From Progne subis subis (lineage: Eukaryota; Chordata; Aves; Passeriformes; Hirundinidae): a DNA stretch of 64,000 nucleotides. Of this stretch, positions 39,101-51,195 are shown in pieces; position 1 is the first letter of the stretch, and every line of letters starts with the position of its first letter. The notes beneath the pieces were generated by a model. The model made no database searches and was not told where the DNA came from. It saw nothing but the letters and a program-made list of their open reading frames with translations. Both the position numbers and the translations under genes were made by a program. Location of the stretch: NCBI GenBank assembly GCA_022316685.1, contig JAKJHU010000085.1:3596001-3660000 (forward strand), written 5' to 3'.

Positions 39101-42100
39101 ACAATAAGAGAAGAGCTAATTCAAGAGGCAGCGATGTGTTCTGCGGTTCTCAGTGGTTTGCTGTTGTATCAGGCAGTTTGTTACAAAACATTCCTGTTCC
39201 AGAGCATTTCAGAGACCCCCAGTTCTCTCCCTGGTGCCTGGGTTTTCCATCAGCCACTCTCCAAGTGTGAAACAACAAACCAGAGGTCTCTTTCCTTTGG
39301 AGCTGTTGACGTGTGAGCCTGAAATCCAAACGGGCTCGATGGAAATTAAACTGTTTGTCTGGGCAGTATTTTAACCAGGCAGACCCCCACTGCAGGGGTG
39401 TTGTGAGGAGGAGAAACCCTCTTGCATGTCACGACCTTTTACTGGAGTTACTTTCCTCCAGGTTGCTCAGTGTTGGACTTAGCTTGATACTGGGAGCACA
39501 GATTTTTACCAAGCAAGAGTCAACTGCGTTTCTGGTCCAGGAGCCGGCATCAAAGTGTTCCAAGGTAAAGGTGATCCCAGTGCCCGAGGCTGCTCTGTGC
39601 TTTTTGTACTTGGAGTGCTCATCACTCCTGTGCCCTACAGCTCCTAACAGCGCTGAAAGGCTGGGCCAGCTGCGAGGCAGGGAGGGGTAGAACACGGAAA
39701 TTCAGACAGAAAACTGCCTCAAGCAGAGGGGAATCTGAGAGCAAAGCTTCAAAGGCTCGAGAGGTACCGGGTTTAAATCCATCCACACTCTGCCAGATGT
39801 GTGTTTTTAGGCTGGGGTCTGCTCCTCTCTCTGTGCAGAGGTATCAGCCAGAGCCCAGCCTGACGCCCCTCAGTTATTTATTGTGGCTGCAAACAAGCTC
39901 AATGCAATTTGTAGGATTTTAAATCAGCACTTGCCTTGCTTTTTAACATCAGTGTTTCTCTAAACGCTCACAGTTCTTCCTCGGAAATTGCAGTCTCATT
40001 TATTATTTTAATAGGAGCATCCTCTGCTACGGTTGAGGGATGGCAGGAGGATTGTGACCTCTCATTATAAAATGATGTTTTGAGCCCTTATATTTACAGA
40101 GGAAATTTCCCCCAAAATTTCAAGGATAAACTCAAAAGAGGAGAACTTGTGGGGTTCTTTCTTATTTCCTTCCATCCCGTGAGATTAGGGATCCCAGATC
40201 ACTGTGTTTCAAACTATTGAAATTAGCAATTTTACAAAAAAAAAAAAGAAAGCCTAGGGTTTTTTGGGTGCATCTATTTTGGACCACCCCCTGTGAAACA
40301 CTTTACAAGAACATGTGCACTCATGCCACGATTTCAATTTTATTAGAAAAATAGCAATACCAGAAGAAAGTCTCTTGCCTAGGGCATATTCCATATGTTA
40401 CTGCTCAGTGCTTTATTTTTCAGGCCTGCAAGAGACAAATGCACTTATTCCATTACTAAAGCCAGTGACTTAAAGTGCAGCCCGACCCTGGAAAAAAAGA
40501 AAGAGAAATGTGAGGGTTCTAAGTCGGTTTTCCATCAATAGCTCGTACACTGGATTTGTTCAGATTGCAGATGAAAAGGTGGTGTTACTTTTCAGCCCGG
40601 AGCCCGTGGGCTCAGCCTTGGCTGTGGAAGCCCTTTCTTTCATTGCCGTTTGGAAATCGCAGATTTCCACAGCTCAGCCTCTGCAAGGTGACTCCACGTT
40701 TGCATGAGGTTTGGTTATTTACTGCAGCGACCAGGGCTCTTTTGGCATGTATATAGAGGGCAGATCCTCGTGATTGCAATCCACTGGGAGTGCTCAGCCG
40801 GGGGAATACAGGCACAATCTCTCTGCTTTCCTTCCCTCTTCGGCTCCGCTCGTAGAAGTTTTCATACAAACGCAGAAGGGCAATTTCGTTCCTTTAAGCC
40901 CCTCTCTGATGCAGTAATGGTTTCATAACCTCCCAGTTCTCAGCTCTCTGCCTTACCACTGGAAAGTAAACCTTGCCCTCTCCCCGGTGCTGTGATGGAT
41001 TTATTGCCTCTGAACCCCCCGTTCCCCTCCTGATCCTCGCCAGGAGCTTTGGGCAAACCTCAGGAGCCACGAGAGGATCCCACATGCTCCGGGAGAGGTG
41101 GGCTCATCCCGGGGCCTGCAGCTGCCTGAGCAGCAAGGGCGGACATAAAACAGAGAAAATGCAAAATAAAAAACAACAGACAGGTCATTGCTCCTCCAAA
41201 CGCCACCCTTGCAAACAGAGGAGGGCTCTGCTAAAACGCCCAAAGACGCAAATACCAGTTTTTCAAGCACATTCCAAAGTCTTAAAGAGCTGTTAGGGGC
41301 TAATGTACAAAGGTACCATTTTGAGGAGGGAAGAAGGAGTAAAAGCAGGTGGTAGGGGCGGTGTTTGCTTTCTGCATCGCTTGCAGTAAGGTCTTTTTTT
41401 AAAACTGCTGGTCTAATGGGATTAGGAGGGCAAAGGTCCTTAAAAATTAGTAAAATTGGATTGAGAGAGCGGGGTTGGTAGGGAAAGACTAAATTAGATG
41501 ACAACTGAAAGCACGCTTCAGTAGCTGGATTTGGGCTGGCTGATGGAGGCAGTCCTTCAGTCCAGCCCTGGATCTCAGGTGCATCTGCCCAGAGCTAGGG
41601 CAGGGGTCTGAAATCATCACACCCAACCACAGTTCTCAATCCAATGCTCACTTTGAGGGACTTTTTCAGATAAATTCCGCCGCTGCTTTTCCATAACAGC
41701 AAATACACTTTTTGTTTTGTTTTTTTAATGTGCTGAAAGGGTGGCCTTAAAATGTCCTCATGAGGTGTAAAATGTCCTTGTGGCCTATGACATAAAATGA
41801 AGTCAGGGATGATCCTGTGCACCGGGACACTGCTGTGGGTGGCTCAGGATGACACCATGGTGATGTGGGCTCATTGCAGGGCTGGCACACGCTCTGCATA
41901 TTAACTCATGGCAGCTCTGCTCCGTGCAGCGCTGTCAGTATTTATTTAATTTAGTACTTTGTGTTGAAAATCAGCGCTGCTGACTCTCCCCCCCAGTGAC
42001 AGAAACACCAGGTCTCTGGGACTGGGGTAAATTTTCAGCTCCGTGTGCAAATAGAAAATACCTGGAGCTCGAGTGGTTTGATCCAAACAAAATCAGGGCT

Positions 42101-45100
42101 CCTCCAGCAATTTCTGATGTGAGTTTTCCCCTTTCTTCTCCCCTCAACAAGCCCTTCTGGGGTATAAGCTCTGTGCTAATGCGTTAGTGTGACAGCACAG
42201 CAGAGCTCCCAGCTTTCCTCTCCGGGCTGCTGTTTGTGCTAGCAGTAATGACACGCTCCAAGCTCTGGTCTGGTGTGGGTTGCCTTGTCACCTCTGTGTG
42301 AGCTCAGGACGTGCCCACACTGCCACGGCTGTGCTTGCATCGCACCCAGCACTGCCAGCAGGAAAGCAGAGCAGGGCTGCATGCTCCAGTCCTGCTGAGG
42401 GATGTTTGCTGACCCTGGAGCTCCTGCCGAGAGCTCCCCAGCATCCCCAGCTCGTGGGGGCTGGCGCAGGGGGTGCAGGGGGCTGTAAGTTTGAGGGAGC
42501 TCGAGGTACTAAAGGTCTGACCTGGTTTTCAGGCAGAGTGAAGCAGACTCCGAGCTGGCCCTGGATTTATGTCTGTGTGAAGCTCCTGTCTCTGGGAGAA
42601 GACGGAGTACCTGATGGCCAGTCTTCCCCTTCATGTCAGTAACATGAGCTGTGTCAGCCCTAGAGGACACGAGATTGAGGACATCAGTGTCTTGCTTGAG
42701 GGAAACGCGTGAGGAATTCTGTAGAAAGATCTGTGACACTCGGTAATTTGTCTCTCCTCCTGGTGTACTCGGAGTGTGAGAGTGTCTGCTGCTCACAGGA
42801 AAAATAAATGTATAATTGCACCATCAGCTGATGAAATCAAAGTGAAATTGCTGGCAGCCTTCTTCCTGCCCTCCCTGTGTTTTTCTAGCATTAACATTCC
42901 AGCTTTGTCACCTTTGATCAGGGGAAGATAAATCCTTCCTTTTGTAAGGAGCAGAAACACTTTCCCTCAGTACATAGAATAATGGCCTCCTCTGTATATT
43001 ATTCATATTCCTCTCTTTGTACTTGTCATTTCTCTATATCCTTGGTTGCTGTATACCCCATAACTCTTGGTCGTTTTATCTAAGACCTTTCAAATGAGGA
43101 AGTGGATGGCTTAGGAGGCAGGGAGAGCTTTGCTAAGGCATTAAATGGGCTGGCACACTGCATGTGCAGGTCCCAGCAGCTCCCTGCTCGATGGGGATGG
43201 GTGCTGAGCACCCCTCAGAGCCACAGCCTTGGAACCACAGCGAGAGGGAGCCTGCAAACCAAGTGTTTGTCGCCTGCTTGGAGGTACTTGGCAGAAATGG
43301 AGCTTGTCTGTGGCCCGAACCAGAGTGTGCAGCAGCCTGGCCAGCCCTGAGCAGCTCAGAGGGAGTGGCACGAGGATGCACAGCCCTCTGTATAATCCTG
43401 TATATGGACCTGTATATAATCCTACCCACCTGTGCTCTTTTGGTTGGGTGTCTGCTGTTTGAGGCACTCTGGTGCACTCCAGACGTTCCCAGCCCTGTCT
43501 CCACAGCCTGAACTCCTGTCTCTCGAGCTGGCTTTAGCTCTGGGCAGGAATTGCAGTGGGGTTGGAGCAGCTCAGGGGGCAGGGCCGAGGTCCTGCAGCA
43601 GCTCCCGCCTGCCCTGGGGCTGCCCTGGGGCTGCAGGGGGTGCTCCCTGTGCTCACCTGTCCGTGCACATCCTGTTCTCCCAGCGTTTCCCCGGGAATGC
43701 TCTCCGGTGTTGGGAGAAGCTGCTGCAGCACTCTGGGAGAGCCAGTCCTTTGCTGCTGCTGGAGCCTGAATCAGGTGCCTGTGCTGGGCACTGTCACTTG
43801 CTGTTTAGCTCCAGTGAGTTTCTGCCGCATCAAGCTGAAGCAAAATGATTTTAATCCCTGTAGTTAGTTGCTGGCTGGAGCTGGATGAATTGAAAGGACT
43901 TTTGGAGAGTCATCGAGGGGGGAAAAAAGAGATTCCCCCAGAGATGATGGAGGGAACTGACTTATGCTGATCTGGGGTCCTGCAAGGAGGAAGCGATGAA
44001 CACGAGGAGAGTTCCAGGTGTATCGATCTGTTTTATCTTGTGTGTGTTTCGTGTTGGTTTAGGTATATCATGACCTTAATATCCGTGTCCAGGAACAAGC
44101 TGTCGCCCCTGGCTTTCACTGACAGCTGGTTTTCCTTTGATACATCCCAGAATCTTCCTGCTGATTCCTGCAGTATGTCAGAGGAGCTCAGCAGTTTGTT
44201 GCCCTCTCAAGACTTCACTCTGTTCACCGTGGCTTCGAGAGCCCTCCATTCTCTTCAAGTACAAGCACAGCCTCAAAAAAAATAATTTGAGAGAGAGTCC
44301 TTCAGATGTGCAGTTGAAATAGCTGCTGCTAACGCACGGGAGCTGCTGCTCTTGGTTGTGTCCAGCAGTGGCTGTTGGGATAATATTGATGATCTAAATG
44401 GGCCTGGCAGATCAAACATGTAAAACCTGCTCCAGAAAGCTCATGCTCTCCAACGTGCAGACATCTGCCCTGCTCCTGAGGCAGCCCCATCTCCAGGAGC
44501 AGCCTTCCCAAAGGGCAAACGGTGCAGTCTTTAGAAAAGTGTCAAGTCGTGCTCGTTTTGGCTGCAGCTTTTTTTCCCTTTCTCTTTTCTCCTGTGTCTC
44601 CAGAAAAAGCCCTTTCTTTGATAGGCTGTAATTAGTAAAGGTAAAGCCCACCAGCTTTTGAGGAATTTATCAATGATTCGAGAAGGGTGTCTGTTCTCTA
44701 CTCAGTCACTTTTGGTGGAGCAAAAAAAAAAAAAAAAAAAACCATTACAAAAGAAGCTGCAGGAGGGTGAGAGTGTTTTTGTAGAGCAGTTCAGCTCCCT
44801 GAGCCACATCCCATCCGTGGTTTTTAGTGTTGCTTTGTCCTGCTGAGCTGCAGGAGCTCCCATCACAGGCTCTGCCCGTGGTGGTGCCCAGGGGCTCTGG
44901 CAGGACGGGCAGATCCCATGGAAACCCGTGTGGGATGCATGGATGTGATCCCAGACCCCTGAGGACAGCAGGAGCATTGCTGCTGCTTTATTGAAGGCTC
45001 AGGAGCTTCAGATCTGTGCCTAAATACACAAACTACCAGCAACTGCCTCAGGGCAGAGGGATTTGTGCTTTTGCTGGATAAACTCAAGGCATGAAAGAGC

Positions 45101-45948
45101 CCGGTTTGGAGGCTGTGGTGCAGATCAGTGCCAGCACTTTCCAGATTAAGGCTCAATTCTGTGATAAAAGCTGTCGGTTCTGTCTGCTCTGTGCCCCAGA
45201 CCATCTTTGGAGCATTGCTACCACGCTCCAGCACGCAGAGCGCAGCACAAGGTGTGCAGGTCCGGACACAAAATCCGAATTGGCTGTGTTAAAGTGGCCA
45301 TTAACGAGTGTGAGGGTTGTGATGAGCAGGGTAAGAAGAGCTCCAGTGTGGGAGTGCTGCTCCGAGGGCTGGGGAGGAAACGTGGCCGTGATTCCTGCTC
45401 TGCATTTCTCTGAGCAGTCCTTCTGCCTCCTTCAGCACAGTTTGGGCACTCAGCCCTGCCAGAAAGTTGCCCCTGGTTGGTGCTGCTCACTACTTCAGAG
45501 GGAGGTGATGCCTTAATGTTCAGCTCTCACCTTTTGCAGATTCTGCACTGCCTGAGTGTGTAACTCTGAACTCCACAGGGAGTGTTAGCGAGCTCTCTCA
45601 CAGCTCAGTGGGACAGAACAATCCTTCTCCAGCCCCAGAACCAAAGGTACCATTGCAGCTTCCGGCCCAAAACGTGCAAACAGCAGCGAATTGAGGAGAG
45701 CAAACTGGGAGAGGTGGGACTGCATCACCTGAAGTGTAATTGGAATAAAACCCCAATGTGTAAATGGACCAAAGCTTATAAATGTGAAAACTCCTGACGC
45801 AGAGTCCATCTTGGGTGGAGCCAAGGTCTTGTACTGCCCAAGGTGTGTCCTTTGCAGGCCTTTTTTAATAAATCCCCACTTTATTCCTTTAATTCTGTCT
45901 GGCCTCTGTTCCAGGCAGCCTCTCCAGGCATCAGAGGGACAGGAGGCT
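36171..45948 (+). other. Unique intronic stretch
   Basis: No gene or array was recognised. It includes A-rich tracts at 37315-37326, 39066-39092 and a run of 20 A at 44722-44741. GC-rich patches near 42300-42490 and 43550-43770 hold overlapping frames on both strands without family similarity. Confidence 0.55.
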
Positions 45949-46374
45949 GGGATGGGATGGGATGGGATGGGATGGGATGGGATGGGATGGGACACACAGT
46001 GAGGGAGAAGGAGGCAGGAATGGGATGGGATGGGGCACACAGTGAGGGAGAAGGAGGCAGGAATGGGATGGGGCACACAGTGAGGGAGAAGGAGGCAGGA
46101 ATGGGATGGGATGGGGCACACAGTGAGGGAGAAGGAGGCAGGAATGGGATGGGATGGGGCACACAGTGAGGGAGAAGGAGGCAGGAATGGGATGGGATGG
46201 GGCACACAGTGAGGGAGAAGGAGGCAGGAGTGGGATGGGATGGGGCACACAGTGAGGGAGAAGGAGGCAGGAATGGGATGGGATGGGGCACACAGTGAGG
46301 GAGAAGGAGGCAGGAATGGGATGGGATGGGGCACACAGTGAGGGAGAAGGAGGCAGGAATGGGATGGGGCACAC
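45949..46374 (+). repeat. GGGAT pentamer tract grading into a 43/38-bp minisatellite
   Basis: About eight GGGAT pentamers (45949-45992) are followed by nine copies of CACACAGTGAGGGAGAAGGA GGCAGGA-type units. Each unit is joined to the next by one, two or more GGGAT pentamers, so units are 43 or 38 bp. The plus strand is almost purely purine with dense G-runs. The long proline-rich minus-strand frames here are artefacts. Confidence 0.95.
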
Positions 46375-49300
46375 GTTCCTGCAGCCCTGCAGACCCAGCA
46401 CAGACCCTGCAGGGAGCTCTCTCAGGGCTCTGCTAAAACCCCCATCAGTGTAAGTCAGACTGATTAGATTACAAACGAGACAGAGCTGCATCCTGGGGCT
46501 GAAGCACCTGGTAATCAGTGCTTTCTTTAGCTGCTTGGACAGGAAGCATTGGTGCATTTGGAACAATTACTTGAGTGGAAGGCTCCTCTCTTTCTCGCTG
46601 CTTTAAGGACATTTGCCCCTTCCTCTTTCCAGCAGCTGATCTCAGCAAAATTATTTCCCTAAGGAAGAAGGAAACACAACCCTTGTAGCTCCGTGGCTGA
46701 TGGCAAAACTGTATTCATAGCAGCTGCTGAAGGGGGAATGAGGATGGGATTAAAAACACAAAGGGACTGCATGGGAAGATTACTTCAGAAAGTCACTTGG
46801 GCTCTAAGTAATAATCCTAATAACCACTGCAAAGAGTAAGTACTTTCCTCAGCGCTGCTGTTGCTCTGCCAGCTGGGGGAATGTCACAAATATGCAGCTT
46901 AGAGATTTTTTTTGGTAATAATAGAGACTGGATGTAGCAGGGAAATATAATCTCAAAGCATTTACTTATCTAAAAAGTGTCTCTGGTCCTGTAAAATAGA
47001 TCCATGAGCTTGTGTTTAGGATGTGCAGCTGAATCTGTGCTCTGGATTCACCCTGGTAGGATTTTTATTTACACAACACCCGTCTCTGTCTCTTCTGCCT
47101 CTCTCAGCAGGTGTGTGTTGGTGTGAGAGAGATTATTCCAGTTCCCTTTGTGACAGCAAAGCAGCCAGCCTGGGCTCCAGTGTGTCCCCATGTGATGAAT
47201 TCATAAATGAGTGTTCACCCAGAGAGTGATCCCACAGCAGAGACTTTCCAGGGATTTTACCTGGATGTGATTATGCATCAGCTTCTTTCATTCCTTGCAG
47301 AGTCCCTGAGATGGATCTGTCACTCGTACACATTAGTTTGTTTAGTTTCAGATTAGAAAAGGGCTTTGCTCCTCACTCACCCTTGAAGGAAATGGAGAGC
47401 TGCAAACTCAGACTGTCCCGTGTCAGCTGAGGTCAAACATCCCAAGTGCTTGGGAGGAGGAGAGCAGAGGCTTTAAAGCGCTGCTGCAAACTTTGGTCTT
47501 CTCTGCAATTCCCTTGCATTTCTGGTGAACCCAGAATTTTGCTGATTCCATGAGTAAAAGGTAAAGGGCAGTGAGGAGAGGGCTGAATTTATTGGCCTTG
47601 TCCCCAGCTCAGATTACATGTGATAATAACCTGCTGGTTGACATGAACATTGTAAATTCTGAGGAGATCTTTCTGTGCCATCCTGGACAGTGTTTATCAG
47701 GAGGGGTTCTCCATCCTTCCTGACAGGAATGGGGTTTTCTGTTCTGTCATGCCAGGCTCAGGTGTCGCAAAAAGGAAAAACAATGGATTCGTGTTCTTGA
47801 AAACATTTATTCTTCTGCTTTCAGCTTTCCCTCTTCCTCATTTCTTAATAACTCTGAGGATTCATTGCCAATCTGCCTCAAGTAGGGTTGTCCAAACTTC
47901 ACAGACAGCTTCCCCTCTTTTTGCTTTTCTTTTAAAACTCAGTTCTGGGGTACCTGACTCCTCGAGAGGACTGGTAATGTTAACAAAGAGCTAACCACAG
48001 ATACCAGCCCGAAGCAAAGAGCTCTGTCCCTGGAACATCCCAAATACACTGGATTTCTCTCTTGGAAGAAAAAGTCTAAAATACAGCAGTCAGCATCCAC
48101 CTCGTGCCTTGCAGCTGAGCTCTTCAGAGCTTCCTAAGGGATATGAGGCACCTATTGCTATTGAAGGAGAAGACAGCTGATTTTCCAAGGGTCTCAGGGA
48201 ATTGCAGTTGTGCAAGAAACACCGCAGATCATCAGCCCTTGAGCTATCTGAGATCCCAGGAGTCCTCAACAGCAATGGGGAGAATTTGTATAATTTTGAT
48301 GGATGTGAAAGTCGCCAAAACATGCAGGTTTGGGGAAGTTGAATTTAGTCCAATTTGCCAGATTGAGGAGGTTTCAGAAATAACAAAATTTGCTTCAGCT
48401 GCTGCCTGTATTCAAGGAGCTTAAGCATTCTGGTTTGGAGATTCTTAAAGGATTTTATGACTGCATTTTCAAAGTGAGATGTTTCCATTTGCTTTGTTTT
48501 GATGTGTTATTTTTTCCCAGAGTCATTTCAAATAAACCAACATTGTGGTCTATTGGAAGTGAAAGCAAAATTGTAAGGAGCGAAGAGCAAGAGCTGCGTT
48601 ACCCAGAGTTTAGCTGTTTTGACATTTTAAAGGCTGTTTTCTCTTTTTCTACAAAAGTGGTTTCCTGAAGGCTTCTTTCTGGATACACCATGAGAGAGAA
48701 ATGCCTGAAGGAGAGAGGATGCTCTGAGCAGCAAGGTCTTTGCTTTTACTGATGATTGCTGCTTGGATGGCCCTTTGGAGCAGCGCTGAGTTGGGCACCA
48801 AACCTGAAATGCTGCTATTAGCAGTGGTTTATTACCTAACCCATTTAGTGCCTAAATTCTGCAGCTGAGGGAGAGCTCTCCTTTCCTCCTTTTGTGACTT
48901 TGTGGCTTGTGAATGACAATTTCTGTAGGAAGGAGGTGGCCACAGGGAGCACTGGTGGCCATCTGCCTGCTGGGGAGGGATGGATCAGACAGGGATGCTG
49001 TGTGGAGCCCCGCAGGAGGCTGGAGCTGATTCCTGATGCCCACGTTCCCCAAGCTGAGCCACAGCCACTCCATCACACTCTATCCGTGTGCTTTGCAGAC
49101 GAAAGGATCGTGCCTGAAGGGCCGGCACAGCTAACCAGGTCATCTTCCCTTCCACGCCAGGCTTCTCAGCTTTTCATGAGCAACGTTTTGCAGGCAGATG
49201 TTTGTCCTGTGCCTTCAGAGCTTGCAGTGAGATCCAGCAACTCATTTCATACAGAAAGATGAAAGGGAAAATATTTGCTTCACAAAACAATCTTGCTTAA

Positions 49301-49756
49301 TTGCCGTGGTCAGCCTCTTGCCTGGGTTTTATGGGTTCCTGCAGCTGGCTTCAATCTCCTGATATACACTGGGAACAAAGGAAGAGAGGAGTGAACATAA
49401 ATCATGGCAGGAAGAAGTTGAAATTTTTCTGGCAGAACTCACAAAGTTTTGAGACTCATTGTAACGTGCAGTCCGGCAAAAAGCCACCAGGAGAGCGTCC
49501 CTGGGTTTCAGGAGAGTCACTCGGAATTCCTTACGACGTGACCTTTACAGCCAGAAAAGTCAAGGGCTTCTAAGGGGGGGTTAGCAGAGAAACGCCGAGG
49601 CTCCGGAGAGGAGTGACCAAGAGGGGTCAGCATTTGTTCAGCTCAGACTCCAGCCTGGCACATGCAGAGAGCCGAGGATGTGCTGCGGAGCAGGAGCATC
49701 CTCTGGAGAGCTGCCCATGGCCGGAGTGAGCAGGGACAGCCCCGACAGGAGCCGGG
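46375..49756 (+). other. Unique intronic stretch
   Basis: I see no gene, RNA or mobile element. Frames are short and unremarkable. Confidence 0.55.
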
Positions 49757-50143
49757 GCTGCCCCTGCTTCTGTGTCTGTGTCTGCAATCCTTGCTGCCCC
49801 TGCTTCTGTGTCTGTGTCTGCAATCCTTGCTGCCCCAGCTTTTGTGTCTGTGTCTGCAATTCTTGCTGCCCTGCATTTGTGTCTGTGTCTGCAATCCTTG
49901 CTGCCCCAGCTTTTGTGTCTGTGTCTGCAATCCTTGCTGCCCGGCATTTGTGTCTGTGTCTGCAATCCTTGCTGCCCCAGCTTTTGTGTCTGTGTCTGCA
50001 ATCCTTGCTGCCCTGCATTTGTGCCTGCAATCCTTGCTGCCCTGCATTTGTGTCTGTGCCTGCAATCCTTGCTGCCCTGCATTTGTGTCTGTGCCTGCAA
50101 TCCTTGCTGCCCTGCATTTGTGTCTGTGCCTGCAATCCTTGCT
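49757..50143 (+). repeat. Minisatellite, 35-36-bp unit, 11 copies
   Basis: TGCAATCCTTGCTGCC recurs 11 times, alternating with CCAGCTTTTGTGTCTGTGTC or CTGCATTTGTGTCTGTGTC/GCC linkers. One unit is shortened to GTGCC. The cysteine-rich plus-strand frames and the QGLQTQTQ-type minus-strand frames come from the repeat. Confidence 0.95.
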
Positions 50144-50220
50144 GGGCCAGCAGATGAGAGCTGCAGAGGCTGCTCAGAGCAGTGGTTCCTGCCCTGCAGC
50201 CAGGCTGCTCCGGGGAGCTC

Positions 50221-50241
50221 TGATCTCTGATCTCTGATCTC
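50221..50241 (+). repeat. 7-bp tandem triplet
   Basis: TGATCTC is repeated three times in a row shortly after the 36-bp array. It is a minor slippage repeat. Confidence 0.85.
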
Positions 50242-50446
50242 TGTCACATCTTTGAGATGCTGCTTGCTCCTCGTGCCAGAGATCCAGGGACACCAGGGAA
50301 CAGCGTGAATTCGTCAAGGGGGTGCAGGGCTGGGAGTGACCCATGGAAAGCAAACAGCCTGACAGGAAACAGAAGGTTTGGAGTCTGGACAGTTATTCCA
50401 GATGTGGTGGAGCTCACTGGTTAGAGGAATTTAGTGTTGGTTTAGC

Positions 50447-50848
50447 TGTGTTGGATTTCATCACCAATAACAGGACAGGGTGACTGAGAGGCGTTCCACG
50501 AGTTCTTTATTTCATTGTCAGTCTCAGTGAAGGCAGAGACATAAAAGATGGCAAAACTCACGCCATAACAACAGAAGCCAAAGTTCTCTTTGTTCCAAGG
50601 CCTTTTAAAAGTTTTTTAGCCAACAGGCTGATGCTAAAAGCTTTCAAGTGTCTGCTTAAGCCAATCACTGAACACTGCACCTACACCTTACAGCGTACAA
50701 GAGCTGCTTGTTCTGTATTTTTTGCAGCTCAGAAACTTTCTATGTTCCAAATAGTCCAAGGCCTAAACTTCAACTCTGTTTCAAGCCTCTGTCTGTGTGA
50801 GCTCATTGCAAGGCTGTGAAAACCCTCTGCTTTTTCAGTTCCCACACA
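50447..50848 (-). mobile_element. Probable solo LTR of an endogenous retrovirus (antisense)
   Basis: Read on the minus strand, this 402-bp block begins TGTGTGGGAACTG and ends CCAACACA, so it has TG...CA ends. A TATA-like TTTTAAAAGG lies at about 50601-50610 and an AATAAA signal at 50511-50506, about 60 bp before the 3' end. This is the usual LTR order of U3, TATA, R/poly(A) and U5. No retroviral gene flanks it and I could not find a clean target-site duplication, so it would be an old solo LTR. I cannot name a family. Confidence 0.5.
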
Positions 50849-50934
50849 GCTTTGTTTATTCTTTGGGGCAGCCCCATGTGCCCCCGTGCTGTGTCACCTT
50901 TGGGGTGCAGAGTGACCCAGGTGAGAGGTACCTG

Positions 50935-51195
50935 CTGCTGCCCAGGCGCTGTTCCCCCCTCCAGCCACCACTTCTGCCCTTCCCAGGCCCTGGCACCGCT
51001 GCGTCCCTGCTCCTGCAGGCGGGCACAGCTGAGCCGTGCTCCGGTGGGCGCTGCCAGCGCGGCGTGCGGGGCTCAGGGGCGCCAGGCAGGGCTCTGTGTG
51101 TGCCAGCCTGCCTGCAGCCTCAGAGCCTTCCCCTGCAGCTCCCTGCGCCTGGCACAGCGCACCCGGACACAGCGGCTCCGCCTCTGAGCGTGAAA
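50935..51195 (+). other. CpG-rich intronic block
   Basis: The segment has a local concentration of CpG (GGGCGCTGCCAGCGCGGCGT and others) unlike its AT-rich neighbours. All frames are open for long runs because of GC content, and none resembles TMEM132. It could be an intronic CpG island, an alternative promoter or a decayed GC-rich repeat. Confidence 0.45.

Noticed and set aside
44722..44741. A run of 20 A as a possible retropseudogene tail
   Set aside because: No gene-like body precedes it and I could not find a target-site duplication.
45585..46566. Proline/serine-rich minus-strand frames of 163-249 codons
   Set aside because: They follow the GGGAT/43-bp minisatellite and have no non-repeat domain.
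49627..50247. Cysteine-rich and QTQ-rich repetitive frames on both strands
   Set aside because: These are artefacts of the 36-bp minisatellite.
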